The notes: generated by a model from the letters alone, not told the origin. A DNA stretch of 64,000 nt from Gordonia asplenii (GCF_012933505.1 NZ_JABBNB010000033.1:16091-80090), one strand, 5' to 3'; counted from the stretch's first letter, positions 34,505 to 43,662 are shown. Translations and numbers: made by a program.

Positions 34505-36105
34505 CCCAACCTCCCTAACTGTTCCCGCACAACCCCATCCAACCGTGCCGACTCGTCCAACGCCGCCGTCAACTCCCTGGTCAGCCGCGCGATCTTCTCG
34601 TCGATCGGCTCCAGATCCTCGGCCGACGCACTCGTCCCCACATATCGCCCCGGCGTCAACGCATACCCGGCGTCGCGAATCTCATCGAGTGTGGCGCTTT
34701 TACAGAATCCCGGCTCATCCGCATACTCACGTGGCGCGGACGCACGCCCGCGCCACGCGCGATAGGTCCCGGCAATGCGCTTCTCGATGTCATCGTCGGA
34801 TAACGTCCGTTCAACCCGATCAACCATCTGCCCCAGTTCGCGGGCGTCGATGAACAGCACTTCGCGACTCCGGTCGATGGAGCCGCCGCGACCGCGCGAC
34901 TTATCCTTCGCGAAAAACCACACGCACACTGGAATCTGCGTGCCGCGGAACAACTGCCCTGGCAGCGCCACAATGCAGGAGACCGCGTCGGCCTCCACCA
35001 TGTTCTGGCGAATCGCGCCCTCGCCGCCGGTATTGGAAGTCATCGTGCCATTCGCCATCACCACCCCCGCTTCACCGCCCGGGGCCAGCTTCGACCAGAT
35101 GTGTTGCATCCAGCCATAATTCGCGTTCCGGACCGGCGGCACCCCGAATCGCCAACGATGATCGTCCTCGCGCCTGGCCCAGTCCTTGATGTTGAACGGA
35201 GGGTTGGCGAGGACATAGTCCATTTGGATTCCCGGGTGAATATCGCGGGCGAAAGTATCCTGCCATCGCGACCCCAGGCCGTGAGTGTCGATCCCGTGAA
35301 TAGCGAGATTCATCTTCGCCATCTTCCACGTGCGCTCATTCAATTCCTGACCGAATACCGAGATCTTCGTCGGATCTTCGTTATGCCGCTCCAGGAACTT
35401 CTCGGTCTGCACGAACATGCCGCCCGATCCGCAGCACGGATCGTAAACGCGTCCTTCGTGTGGCTCGAGGATCTCGACGAGTACGCGCACCACCGCCGGC
35501 GGCGTGTAGAACTCGCCACCGCGTTTGCCCTCGGCCTTCGCGAATTTGTCGAGAAAGTACTCGTACACCTCGCCGAGCAGATCGCGGGCCTTGGTGGCGC
35601 CCTCGCCGGCGAAGCGCACCGAATTCATCAAATCGACTAGCTCGCCCAGGCGGCGCTGATCGATATTGTCCCGACCGTAGATCGTCGGCAGGGTGCCGCG
35701 CAGTGACTCGTTCTCGTCGGCCAACTGCCGCATGGCGTCGTCGATGAGCTTGCCGACACTCTGCGCGTCGTCGGTCCCCGACGCCGCGATGCCCTTGGCG
35801 TTGCGCGCGATGAACTCCCACCGTGACGTCGCAGGCACCCAGAACACGCCTTCGGCGCGGTACTCGTCGGGATCCTCCAGGGTGTCCGCCACGACATCGT
35901 CCGACTCGCCCGAGAGCTCGTCGACCAGCGCGGTCCGGCGTTCCTCGAACGCGTCGGACACATACTTGAGGAACACCAAGCCGAGAACGACGTCCTTGTA
36001 CTGCGACGCATCCATCGAGCCGCGCAGCTTGTCCGCGGCCTTCCACATGGTGTCCTTGAGGTCCTTCGACGACGACGCCGCGAGCGAAGTCTTGTCTTTC
36101 GCCAC
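34501..36105 (-). CDS. hsdM: Type I restriction enzyme, M (N6-adenine methyltransferase) subunit
   Basis: 534 residues. N-terminal HsdM_N helical region (MWKAADKLRGSMDASQYKDVVLGLVFLKYVSDAFEERR), SAM-binding motif (VYDPCCGSGGMFVQTEKFL) and catalytic motif NPPFNIKDW are all intact. Methylates adenine in the HsdS target to protect host DNA. GGAG lies 9 bases upstream of GTG 36105. First gene of the leftward operon; a palindromic operator lies 80 bases upstream. Confidence 0.95.
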   Translation of the reverse strand: MAKDKTSLAASSSKDLKDTMWKAADKLRGSMDASQYKDVVLGLVFLKYVSDAFEERRTALVDELSGESDDVVADTLEDPDEYRAEGVFWVPATSRWEFIARNAKGIAASGTDDAQSVGKLIDDAMRQLADENESLRGTLPTIYGRDNIDQRRLGELVDLMNSVRFAGEGATKARDLLGEVYEYFLDKFAKAEGKRGGEFYTPPAVVRVLVEILEPHEGRVYDPCCGSGGMFVQTEKFLERHNEDPTKISVFGQELNERTWKMAKMNLAIHGIDTHGLGSRWQDTFARDIHPGIQMDYVLANPPFNIKDWARREDDHRWRFGVPPVRNANYGWMQHIWSKLAPGGEAGVVMANGTMTSNTGGEGAIRQNMVEADAVSCIVALPGQLFRGTQIPVCVWFFAKDKSRGRGGSIDRSREVLFIDARELGQMVDRVERTLSDDDIEKRIAGTYRAWRGRASAPREYADEPGFCKSATLDEIRDAGYALTPGRYVGTSASAEDLEPIDEKIARLTRELTAALDESARLDGVVREQLGRLG

Positions 36106-36185
36106 CAGAGTGTGCTCCTTGTCGATCCGTGGTTCGAGTCGAAGCGAGACTACGTCACAAACCCGAGATGTTGTGCCAAGTGAGT

Positions 36186-36201
36186 TGATAAGGAGCCTTA
36201 T
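36186..36201. promoter_or_regulatory. Palindromic operator GATAAGGAGCCTTATC (copy 1)
   Basis: Perfect 16-bp palindrome in the gap between hsdM (leftward) and the MmpS-like gene (rightward). A near-identical palindrome at 38980-38995 lies upstream of the pseudo-methylase gene. A 12-bp palindrome GCTGGATCCAGC at 36219-36230 lies close by. Confidence 0.6.
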
Positions 36202-36362
36202 CGAAGGTCTAGCAGAATCGCTGGATCCAGCAGGCGATAGTGGTGTTCACCGCACTCACGGTCGGTGGCCGACCTCGGCATCACACACAACCACGCGATG
36301 TCAGTGCCCGGCGCTATGTTCACCTGTTCGGACGCAACCACACCCACATCGAAGGAATTGCC

Positions 36363-36743
36363 ATGATCAAGAAGTTCGCACTCGTCTCCGCCCTCGCGAT
36401 CGCGCTCAGCGCGCCGGGCCTCGCCACGGCCAGCGTTGCCGAGCCGACGTCGGGGGACACCGTCACCTACGAGTTCGTCTCCGACGTTCCCGACAATCAG
36501 GGGTCGAACTGGTACGACGCCGACAACGACATGAGCACGTTCAGCAATACCCACCTGCCCAAGTACAACGCCAAGAATGGGCACTACTGGGGCACCCAGT
36601 CGTTCACGTCACGCTCAACCTACCAGCTCACCGCGGCGAGCATCCAGACCAGCGGCTACTACGCGCAGTGCTTCGTGTCGATCAACGGGGTGCAGGTCAG
36701 TGAAAACCACGCCTCGGGCAAGTACGCGATGGCGGTGTGCTGA
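36363..36743 (+). CDS. MmpS-like small secreted protein
   Basis: 126 residues. A signal peptide (residues 1 to about 24, KKFALVSALAIALSAPGLATA) precedes a beta-rich domain with the MmpS C-terminal layout (VTYEFVSD...WYDADNDMS..., paired Cys and ASGKYAMAVC end). MmpS proteins assist MmpL lipid exporters, but no mmpL is here and the usual transmembrane anchor is replaced by a signal peptide. GAAGGA six bases upstream supports ATG 36363. It stands alone between two leftward units. Confidence 0.7.
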   Translation: MIKKFALVSALAIALSAPGLATASVAEPTSGDTVTYEFVSDVPDNQGSNWYDADNDMSTFSNTHLPKYNAKNGHYWGTQSFTSRSTYQLTAASIQTSGYYAQCFVSINGVQVSENHASGKYAMAVC

Positions 36744-36869
36744 GTGCACGCAGGCATATGCGACGAAACATCGCTCCCGATGGGGATGGGGCCGGGAACC
36801 TCAGCCGCCTCAGCGGTAACAGCGAATCGTTTCCGCCCTGCGCGGCCTCGAGAGGTCGACCGAACTCCG

Positions 36870-38909
36870 CTACGGCACGGCAGGTTCGTCGCGGAACTCT
36901 CCGACCAGGACGTCGGTCGTCGCGCCCCGGCTAAGCTCAACCTCCGCGGCGTCGAGCGCGGCCAGTTCGGCGTGCAACTTCGCGCGCCGGGCGGTCAGCC
37001 GAGCGTGGGCGGTCGCGACGATCGGGACCTGATCCGCGGCGACGGTTCGCAGTGACCACGCGTCGACGTTGGCGGCGCGCTGCGCGCGGATGTCGGCCGC
37101 GGCGATGTGAGGAAGAATGCGACGGGGATCTCGATACGGCCGCTCGTTCCTCGCGGCCACTCGATCAGCGGGGGGATCGTTCCTCGCGGCCACTCGATCA
37201 GTGGGGGTAACTGGCCGGAGCACTCGCGCCGGGGTCAGCACGAGGTGACCGCCGTCCTCGTCGACGATCGCGCGCGGCGGCGTCGTCGGCTGATAGATCA
37301 CGTCACCCGGTTCGGTGAAAGTGGCTCGGGGAGAGAGTCTTTCGAGGTCGAGTCGGTTGACGCCGCGGGTGCCGATCAGGTCGGGACTGCGAAGTTCGTC
37401 GGCGGAGATGACGACCACCGAGCCTGCCGCGACAGGCCCCACGGCGTCGGCGGGCAGGCGCACCCCCGCGATGACGCGCGCCGATCGGTCGGTGCCGACG
37501 GTTGCCGCACGCCAGGTGAGCGGACGGACCGGGCTATCCGGCGCAGGTTCGGACCGCAGTGAAATGCCTTGCAGCGCTTCACAGTCGGTCTTGCCGAGCG
37601 CATCCCACAGGCGCGCCAGGATCTCGCCGCCGCTATCTGTGTCGCTGTCCGATGACGGGAGCAGCAACTGCTGTCGCGGCACGACGACGCGGGAGGCACG
37701 CGAGACACCGCGCAAGAAGGTGTGTGATCGGCGGGCAGCTTCGTCGGTCGCCGCGGCGGTGACGTCGGCGGCGACGGCTTGACTCTCCACGTGCGTGAGC
37801 GCATGGGCCGAGTGGTCGGCGTAGACGGTCGAGGCGTTGTGTTCGTCTACGGCCGGGGCGAGAACCCATACCGCGAGTTGCCGGCGTCCGCTCGTGCGAA
37901 GCAGGCCTTTCGGCAGGCGCGCTACGTAGCGTAGCGGCGCGAAGTAGTCGACCGAGCCGAGCAATCGGGCACGTCGGCCGGCCGTTTCGGCGGGCAGGTC
38001 GTCGATGAGAAGAGCAGCCGGACCGACGATCAGTGCGGCACCGCCCGGACCCAGGTCGACGGTGAGATCGTCCATCCAATCGAAGAATCGAACCGCATCG
38101 TCATCAGTGGCCGACGCCCATTGCGCGATGATCAGCGCGTCAGAGTCGGGGGTGTCGACGACGCGAATCGGGATGCCGGCGGCGGCCAGATATCGCCACT
38201 GCGCGAGTTGCCACGTACGCAGGACCGAATCGCTCGTCCTGCCGCACTCGGGATACTCGTGTTCGTCGAGGGTAGTCAGTCCCGAGCCCAGCAGCGCCAT
38301 GCCGCCTGGTCCGGCCGGGATCACTGTTGCGCGCGTGGCGCGCATCAATTCGGTGGCCATCGCGGTTAGCAGCGCCGAGCCGCTGTCGGTCATCGACTCT
38401 GCGATCGACACTCGATCCGATGCCATTCCGGCCCGAACGAGTTGTGCCAGAGCCGGTTCGGCGCCGAATGCCGCCTCCGCCAACTCGTCGACGGCGGCTA
38501 CTGTTCGCGTGTCCGCGAGGGCGTCGGTGATCCGCCCGGACGGGGCAAGAACATCGTCGGCGATGCCGGCGACCACCTCGTACACCTCGGGCGATGACAG
38601 CGAGCCGATGTCACCGGCCGCGTGGGATGCGATGAGCAGCAGCAGCGAGGCGATGTCGAGTGCATCCGCGGTATCGGTCAGAAGACTTGAATGCATTGCG
38701 ACGTCGTCGGCCGCAGCGGCGTTGTTGCCGCGCCCGGTCGCGCGTAGCCAGTCGGCGACGGCATCGGCATCGAATACCAACCGATCAGGGCGAATCGAGG
38801 CCGGAAAGGGGTTGTCGCCGGTCGCGTAGCGCCGACGCCAGACGCTCACGACAGGTCGACGGACCTGTGCGAGGTCGGCGATGTCTTGCATCGACAACTG
38901 AGCTGTCAT
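36870..38909 (-). CDS. Helix-turn-helix protein with degenerate N6-methylase-like domain
   Basis: 679 residues. The N-terminus (about 5-60; MQDIADLAQVRRPVVSVWRRRY...FDADAVADWL) is a MerR/excisionase-like helix-turn-helix. The middle follows the layout of HsdM-type methylases, but the motif I position reads PAGPGG and no NPPF motif is visible; later segments (DLGPGGAALIVGPAALL, LPKGLLRTSGRRQLAVWVLAP) fit the post-catalytic part of the fold. A 33-bp in-frame tandem repeat (37144-37209) gives two DRVAARN units. AGGA lies 10 bases before ATG 38909; TTG 38942 is less likely. It probably binds DNA without methylating it (inference). Confidence 0.6.
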   Translation of the reverse strand: MTAQLSMQDIADLAQVRRPVVSVWRRRYATGDNPFPASIRPDRLVFDADAVADWLRATGRGNNAAAADDVAMHSSLLTDTADALDIASLLLLIASHAAGDIGSLSSPEVYEVVAGIADDVLAPSGRITDALADTRTVAAVDELAEAAFGAEPALAQLVRAGMASDRVSIAESMTDSGSALLTAMATELMRATRATVIPAGPGGMALLGSGLTTLDEHEYPECGRTSDSVLRTWQLAQWRYLAAAGIPIRVVDTPDSDALIIAQWASATDDDAVRFFDWMDDLTVDLGPGGAALIVGPAALLIDDLPAETAGRRARLLGSVDYFAPLRYVARLPKGLLRTSGRRQLAVWVLAPAVDEHNASTVYADHSAHALTHVESQAVAADVTAAATDEAARRSHTFLRGVSRASRVVVPRQQLLLPSSDSDTDSGGEILARLWDALGKTDCEALQGISLRSEPAPDSPVRPLTWRAATVGTDRSARVIAGVRLPADAVGPVAAGSVVVISADELRSPDLIGTRGVNRLDLERLSPRATFTEPGDVIYQPTTPPRAIVDEDGGHLVLTPARVLRPVTPTDRVAARNDPPADRVAARNERPYRDPRRILPHIAAADIRAQRAANVDAWSLRTVAADQVPIVATAHARLTARRAKLHAELAALDAAEVELSRGATTDVLVGEFRDEPAVP
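37144..37209. repeat. 33-bp tandem repeat inside the pseudo-methylase gene
   Basis: Two 33-bp units (37144-37176 and 37177-37209) differ at two positions and encode 11-residue repeats beginning DRVAARN. They sit in the linker between the methylase-like core and the C-terminal helical tail. Confidence 0.75.
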
Positions 38910-38979
38910 GAGAACTCGACTTCCTGAATCTGGTGCCGCCAAGACTAGTTAAGCGATGGGTATTGCTATCGCAGTATTC

Positions 38980-38995
38980 GATAAGGGATCTTATC
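38980..38995. promoter_or_regulatory. Palindromic operator GATAAGGGATCTTATC (copy 2)
   Basis: 16 bp with 6-bp perfect arms, matching copy 1 (36186-36201) at 13 of 16 positions. It lies 70 bp upstream of the leftward pseudo-methylase start and 68 bp upstream of the rightward zinc-ribbon gene, so it could control both directions. Confidence 0.6.
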
Positions 38996-39062
38996 AAGAC
39001 AATTGAGGTCGTGAGTGCGGTGGCCTGCCACTCTTGGACATACGCACACAACGAGGAAGTGA

Positions 39063-39329
39063 ATGATGAGCCGACACGACCGCGAGCCGACGTCCGCCCG
39101 GCGACGCCGACGCTGGCCGCGCCACAGTTCTCATGAGTGCCCGAGTCGAAAGGTCAGGTTTCGCGACCACGCCGACGCGGTTGAAGCGCTCCATGCCATC
39201 GACAATCGCCGGCACTTCGCCGTCGACGGCGAAGCGTTGAACCGCCACGAGCGCCGCTGCTACCCGTGCCGTGCGTGTCACGGGTGGCATCTGACATCAC
39301 GGCCGCTCGGACCGGAAATGTCCGACTGA
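39063..39329 (+). CDS. Small zinc-ribbon-like protein
   Basis: 88 residues, Arg/His-rich N-terminus. A single Cys in HECPSRK and CYPCRACHGWHLTS near the C-terminus could form a zinc site. Small proteins ending in a CxxC-GWHLTS pattern are frequent in actinobacteria and their phages; function unknown. GAGGAAG upstream supports the start. It is the first gene of the rightward MoxR/VWA unit. Confidence 0.6.
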   Translation: MMSRHDREPTSARRRRRWPRHSSHECPSRKVRFRDHADAVEALHAIDNRRHFAVDGEALNRHERRCYPCRACHGWHLTSRPLGPEMSD

Positions 39330-39346
39330 ACAGATAGGTTGCCCAC

Positions 39347-40452
39347 ATGTCCACTTACCACGACACACTCGATGCCATCGCCTTGTGTATCTCGACTCGA
39401 ATCCCGGTGATCCTCTGGGGAAATCCGGGCGAGGGCAAGACCTCGATGATCGAGTCCGCCGCCCAGCGCGGATGGCACGTCGAAACGGTGATCCTCAGTC
39501 AAAGCGAACCGTCGGATCTGGCTGGGTTGCCGGTCGTGTCTCCGCGAGGTGACGTCGTCTTGGCGCCGCCCGCCTGGGCACGCCGCCTCGCCGAGCACGA
39601 CGGTCCCGCAATCTGCTTCTTCGACGAGTTCAGACCGCGTCGCCGTCCCTGCAGGCCGCGGCGCTGCGCGTACTGACCCATCGCGAAGTCGGTGATCTGA
39701 CGCTGCCCGAGTCGGTCACTTTCGTCGCGGCTGCGAACCCCGTCGACGTCGCTGCAGCAGGTTGGGAGCTCGCCGCGCCGACAGCGTCGCGGTTCGTACA
39801 CCTCGACTTCGCGATGACGCTCGACGTATTTGCTCCCGGTACGGTCGCCGGCTCATGGCCGACGCTGCGGCCCGGCGTCCTACCGGACGATTACCGAGTA
39901 CGGACCGTCCGCGCGATGGCCGCGGTCACCGGATTTCTGCGTGCCCGGCCGAACCAGCTCAGCGTGGTACCGAAGGACTACGCCTCGCGTTCGCGCAGTT
40001 TTCCGACGCCGCGCACATGGGAGTTCGTCGGCCGCCTACTGGCACTCGCGGAGTACGCCGGAGCCTGCGACCGCGTCACCGATCTCGTCGTCGCCGGTGC
40101 CATCGGCGAATCGACCGCGCATGAGTTCCTGTCGTGGCGGCGCAACCTCGACCTGCCCGATCCCAATGCGCTGCTGGACGGATCGCAGGCGCTGCGCTTC
40201 GAGGGTGTTCGCGCCGACCGGGTGTATGTCGTCTTGCAGTCGATCGTGGCGGCAGTCACCGCGGATTTGACGGCCGACCGGTGGCGGGCCACCGTTGAGC
40301 TGTGCTGCCAGGCCGCCGACCAAGTCGGATTCGACCCGGCTATTCCTGCGATCCGCAGTCTCGTCGCCCCGAACGTGCGGCCCGACGGCGCCGAGATGCC
40401 CTCTGCCGTCGTGATGTTCGGGCCCGCGCTGATGGAAGCGAGAGTGATGTGA
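39347..40452 (+). pseudogene. MoxR-like AAA+ ATPase, single-base frameshift
   Basis: MoxR-family ATPase, chaperone-like partner of VWA proteins. The first frame has Walker A (GNPGEGKTS, residues 25-33) and Walker B (ICFFDEF), then leaves frame at about 39633 and stops at 39676. The downstream frame picks up at once with SLQAAALRVLTHREVG, then VTFVAAANPVDVAA (sensor 1) and continues to 40452. One missing base in TTCAG-ACC joins both into about 368 residues. It is either an inactivated gene, a sequence error, or (less likely) recoding, as no slippery site is seen. Its stop overlaps the next start. Confidence 0.75.
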
Positions 40453-41696
40453 ACACGTCGTGGCCCAGCCGGATCACATCGGCACGTCTGTGGATCATCA
40501 GCACGCGTGACGACGGCGCGCCTCGTGACCACGATGCGCCGCTCGGGCTGGCCTACCTCGCGACGGCACTGTACGCCCTACATCCGATCGGTTCCGACGC
40601 AGTGGAGCGTATGACGGTCGACGAATCGTGGCGGTTGTATGTCAACGTCGACTGGCTCGCGGTCACCGACGTCCCGGAAGTCGGTCGCGAACTGGTGCAT
40701 CTGCTATGGCACCTCCTCGACGACCACGCCGCGCGGGCGCGGGCCTGCGGGGTGAACGCCGACTCGGCCCGCAGATGGTGTGTGTCCGCTGACGCTGCGA
40801 TCGCCGAATTCCTCACTCCCGCAGGCGCACTGCCGCGATCGATCCCCGGCCGCCGGCCGCTCCGCACGAGTGTCCCCGCAGAACTGCGGTACGCGCGGGC
40901 AAAGCGGATCCCCGACGATGTCGAGACCACCGAGCGCCGCGACGTGTGTGGGTCCGGCGCCGACGGTGTTCCGCGAAGCTACGAACCGCGTGATTCGGGC
41001 GACCTGCCGTCGGTGACGCGCCTCGACCAGTCGGTCCTGCGGCGTGCGGTAGCAGCCGAGGTGCTCGCCCAGGACGGTTCAAGCGGCGTCGGCGTCGCCG
41101 ACGCAAAAGTTCAGCGTTGGGCGCAGACTGCCTGCACACCTCGGATTCCGTGGCGCACCGTCTTCGCCCAAGCGGTGCGACGCGTCGTCGCCACCACCGC
41201 GGGTACCGGCGACTACAGCTATCGCCGACCGTTCCGGCGTGCGTCGGCGATGCCAAAGGTGTTGTTCCCCAGCCAAATTCGCGTGGTTCCGGAAATCGCA
41301 GTCGTCGTCGACACCTCGGGTAGCATGAACGACCGGCTCCTCGGGATCGCCATCGCCGAGTTAGACTCAATTCTCGTCAGCAGCGGAGCGTCGGCGCGGG
41401 GCCTCACGGCGATTTCGGTCGATACCACCGCGGTGTCCAAACGCGTACGGTCCGCGGCCGACATTGATCTGCTCGGCGGTGGTGGCACCGACATGTCAGT
41501 CGGGATCGCTGTCGCTGCGCAATTGCGGCCGCGGCCCGAGTTGGTGGTCGTGTTCACCGACGGATTCACCCCGTGGCCATCCGACGCGGTACCGGGCATG
41601 ACCGTCATTGCGGCGCTCGTCGGGTCGAACGGCGCCGATGCGCTGCCGTCGACGCCGGGTTGGTTGGTGCGCGTCGAATGCACCGTGGAGTACTGA
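40449..41696 (+). CDS. DUF2201/VWA-like metallopeptidase-domain protein
   Basis: 415 residues. The N-terminus carries a DUF2201-type putative metallopeptidase region (ELVHLLWHLLDDH, about 81-93). The C-terminus (about 281-415) is a von Willebrand factor A domain with an intact MIDAS: DTSGS (288-292), the Thr of GGGGTDM and the Asp of VVFTDGF. VWA proteins pair with MoxR ATPases to remodel client proteins. GTG 40449 overlaps the MoxR stop. Confidence 0.8.
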   Translation: MNTSWPSRITSARLWIISTRDDGAPRDHDAPLGLAYLATALYALHPIGSDAVERMTVDESWRLYVNVDWLAVTDVPEVGRELVHLLWHLLDDHAARARACGVNADSARRWCVSADAAIAEFLTPAGALPRSIPGRRPLRTSVPAELRYARAKRIPDDVETTERRDVCGSGADGVPRSYEPRDSGDLPSVTRLDQSVLRRAVAAEVLAQDGSSGVGVADAKVQRWAQTACTPRIPWRTVFAQAVRRVVATTAGTGDYSYRRPFRRASAMPKVLFPSQIRVVPEIAVVVDTSGSMNDRLLGIAIAELDSILVSSGASARGLTAISVDTTAVSKRVRSAADIDLLGGGGTDMSVGIAVAAQLRPRPELVVVFTDGFTPWPSDAVPGMTVIAALVGSNGADALPSTPGWLVRVECTVEY

Positions 41697-42409
41697 TGCC
41701 ACGCCACCCGTTCACGCTCGACGAGCCCATCGTGGTTCAGGTGCCGTGCAGCACACGCCGAGAGTCGACGTCAGGAAAGGTCCACGACGTTGTTCTGAAC
41801 CCCGATTGGTCGCTGACGACTCCACACGACGCTGCAGCCGAGGCGGTCGCGGTCGCCCTGGGCGGCTGGTCATCGTGCCACGAATTTCCGAATGTCGTTC
41901 AAGCCGTTCGCTATTTCATCGCTCTCAATCTGCGACGAGAGTGGTTCCCGTTGGTACACGACTACGTGGGCCGCTGGTCCGCGGGCGTCGGTCACCACTT
42001 CCCGGACGTCTACACCGCTTCAGCGTTCGTTCGGTCCTACGACCATGCGGCGCAGCGGTACAACGCGGAACCCACGCAGATTGCGATCCTGGCGGAGGCC
42101 ACCGAATGGTGGACTGCGACGGATCGGCCCGAGACGTTCGACCGCTGGCGCGACCAGTTGGCGTGCGGCGAGGTCGGAAAGCTCTGGGAGGCGGGGATTC
42201 ATCCGGACAGCATTCCGCGTATCCGCGCGTGGGCCGGCGCAGACCACGCCGAGATCAACGCCGAACAGGTCATCGAGCTCGCCTATACGGACTTGACGCC
42301 ATCGGACATCCGCCTGCTGACCTCCGACGTCGGTTCGGTCTGCGACGCCGCGGACTGGCTCGGTGGGGGAGTACATCGGAGCAGGCCGTGGCTGCAGGTG
42401 ACGCGATGA
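41696..42409 (+). CDS. Hypothetical protein of the MoxR/VWA cluster (237 aa)
   Basis: No family recognised. It appears globular and mixed alpha/beta with many Trp and His residues (YFIALNLRREWFPLVHDYVGRW, LAEATEWWTATDRPETFDRWRDQL). The second half has helical segments that could bind a partner. The ATG overlaps the VWA stop (TGATG) and its stop overlaps the next start (ATGA), so it is an integral operon member. Confidence 0.7.
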   Translation: MPRHPFTLDEPIVVQVPCSTRRESTSGKVHDVVLNPDWSLTTPHDAAAEAVAVALGGWSSCHEFPNVVQAVRYFIALNLRREWFPLVHDYVGRWSAGVGHHFPDVYTASAFVRSYDHAAQRYNAEPTQIAILAEATEWWTATDRPETFDRWRDQLACGEVGKLWEAGIHPDSIPRIRAWAGADHAEINAEQVIELAYTDLTPSDIRLLTSDVGSVCDAADWLGGGVHRSRPWLQVTR

Positions 42410-43566
42410 CCGCTCATCTGGTGCCGCAGGCGGTGGAGTTCGTGATCGACGCGATGTACGCGGAGGACGGCGTGCGCCGCGGGCGTCGCCGCCCGCTCCC
42501 GGCGCAGCCCTGCCACGACTTCGGCACATCTGTCACCGGATGTACCCAGTTCCCCGAATCGTGGACGCCCGACATCGCCGATCAGCGGGCACAGGAGTTG
42601 GCGACCGCATCGGAGGTGGGGTGGAGTGCCATCGGCGACCGGCGGTTGTCGTATCGCGAATATCCAGACGGAGTGTGGTTGATGGCACTTCATCAGGAGG
42701 TCGACGGGCATCCACGGCGATTGATCGGGCGCTTTCCCTGGCGCTACGGCGGCAATGTCACGGCTACGGACATCTCGGAGCGAGGGCGCTACCAGCGGCT
42801 GTTCGACGGACTCACCGAAACGCTGGCGCACGCGGGAGACAGCGAAGTCGACAGGCTGTGCGAGTCCGCGGGCTACTTGTTCAAGACGGGTTGGGTGGCT
42901 GAGTCACTGGGCTGGCTCGTGCGAGTCTCCGCCGGGTACGCGATCGCGCTACCCGAATCGACCTACCTTGAGTTGTACGCGCTGAGCGTCATCGGACTTT
43001 TCGAGACGCAGACCGCCCTGGACGATCTCATCGCGAGGTTATGGGCGAGGTACTACCCCGCGACGTGGGGCCTGTCCCCGTTCGCAGGTCGCCGCTTCTT
43101 CGGGGTCGACAGCGTTCCGAGCCGGGGGGACCTGGTCCGCGCTGTGCGGCGGTGGTTGGGCAGTGTGTTGCCTGCGGACGTCGTGTCCGACCCGGAGACA
43201 CTGGTCGAGTGCGGCGATATCGGCCTGTGGGGATATCACCTCGACCTTACGGTTCTGGGTCGAACTGCGGTGTTCCGGGCCGGACCACAGCTCACGTTCG
43301 CGCCCAGCTCGGGCGATGCCGACGAGATCCGCTGGGAGGACGATGAAGGCCCGGAACCGTGGACGATGACTCTTACCGCGACTGCGCACCCGTGCGCTCG
43401 ACTTGCGGCGTTCGTCGTCGAATTGGCGCTCTGTGAAGTGCTCGGCTCGGGTTGTGACGCCATCGCGCTGCCTGCGGGCTTTCGGCCCGGAAGCGATGAC
43501 GAATCGGTACTTCGTCGCGAGTCAAGCTACTTGGATCTACGGCGTTTGGTCGTGGTCGAGGAGTAA
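42406..43566 (+). CDS. Hypothetical protein of the MoxR/VWA cluster (386 aa)
   Basis: No family recognised. Several well-formed hydrophobic strands and helices (WVAESLGWLVRVSAGYAIALPE, LYALSVIGLFETQTALDDLIARLWARYY) and an acidic C-terminus are visible; no membrane segment, no catalytic motif. Last gene of the island; a hairpin follows the stop and then mec begins. Confidence 0.7.
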   Translation: MTAHLVPQAVEFVIDAMYAEDGVRRGRRRPLPAQPCHDFGTSVTGCTQFPESWTPDIADQRAQELATASEVGWSAIGDRRLSYREYPDGVWLMALHQEVDGHPRRLIGRFPWRYGGNVTATDISERGRYQRLFDGLTETLAHAGDSEVDRLCESAGYLFKTGWVAESLGWLVRVSAGYAIALPESTYLELYALSVIGLFETQTALDDLIARLWARYYPATWGLSPFAGRRFFGVDSVPSRGDLVRAVRRWLGSVLPADVVSDPETLVECGDIGLWGYHLDLTVLGRTAVFRAGPQLTFAPSSGDADEIRWEDDEGPEPWTMTLTATAHPCARLAAFVVELALCEVLGSGCDAIALPAGFRPGSDDESVLRRESSYLDLRRLVVVEE

Positions 43567-43572
43567 TCGCGT

Positions 43573-43599
43573 ATTTGCCGGTCGCGTCGCGTGGCAAAT
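43573..43599 (+). terminator. Hairpin at the right edge of the island
   Basis: 7-bp perfect arms (ATTTGCC at 43573-43579, complement at 43593-43599) start 7 bases after the last island stop. A probable terminator that separates the island from the mec-cysO-cysM operon. Confidence 0.5.
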
Positions 43600-43662
43600 C
43601 CGAGTCTGATCCATCGTCACCCCACGGGAATACCTCCCCGACCACCCGACGTTGGCACAACC

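Noticed and set aside
39620..39680. Programmed frameshift in the MoxR gene
   Set aside because: No heptanucleotide slippery site, stop-codon context or downstream stem was seen at the junction; a deleted base or sequencing error is simpler.
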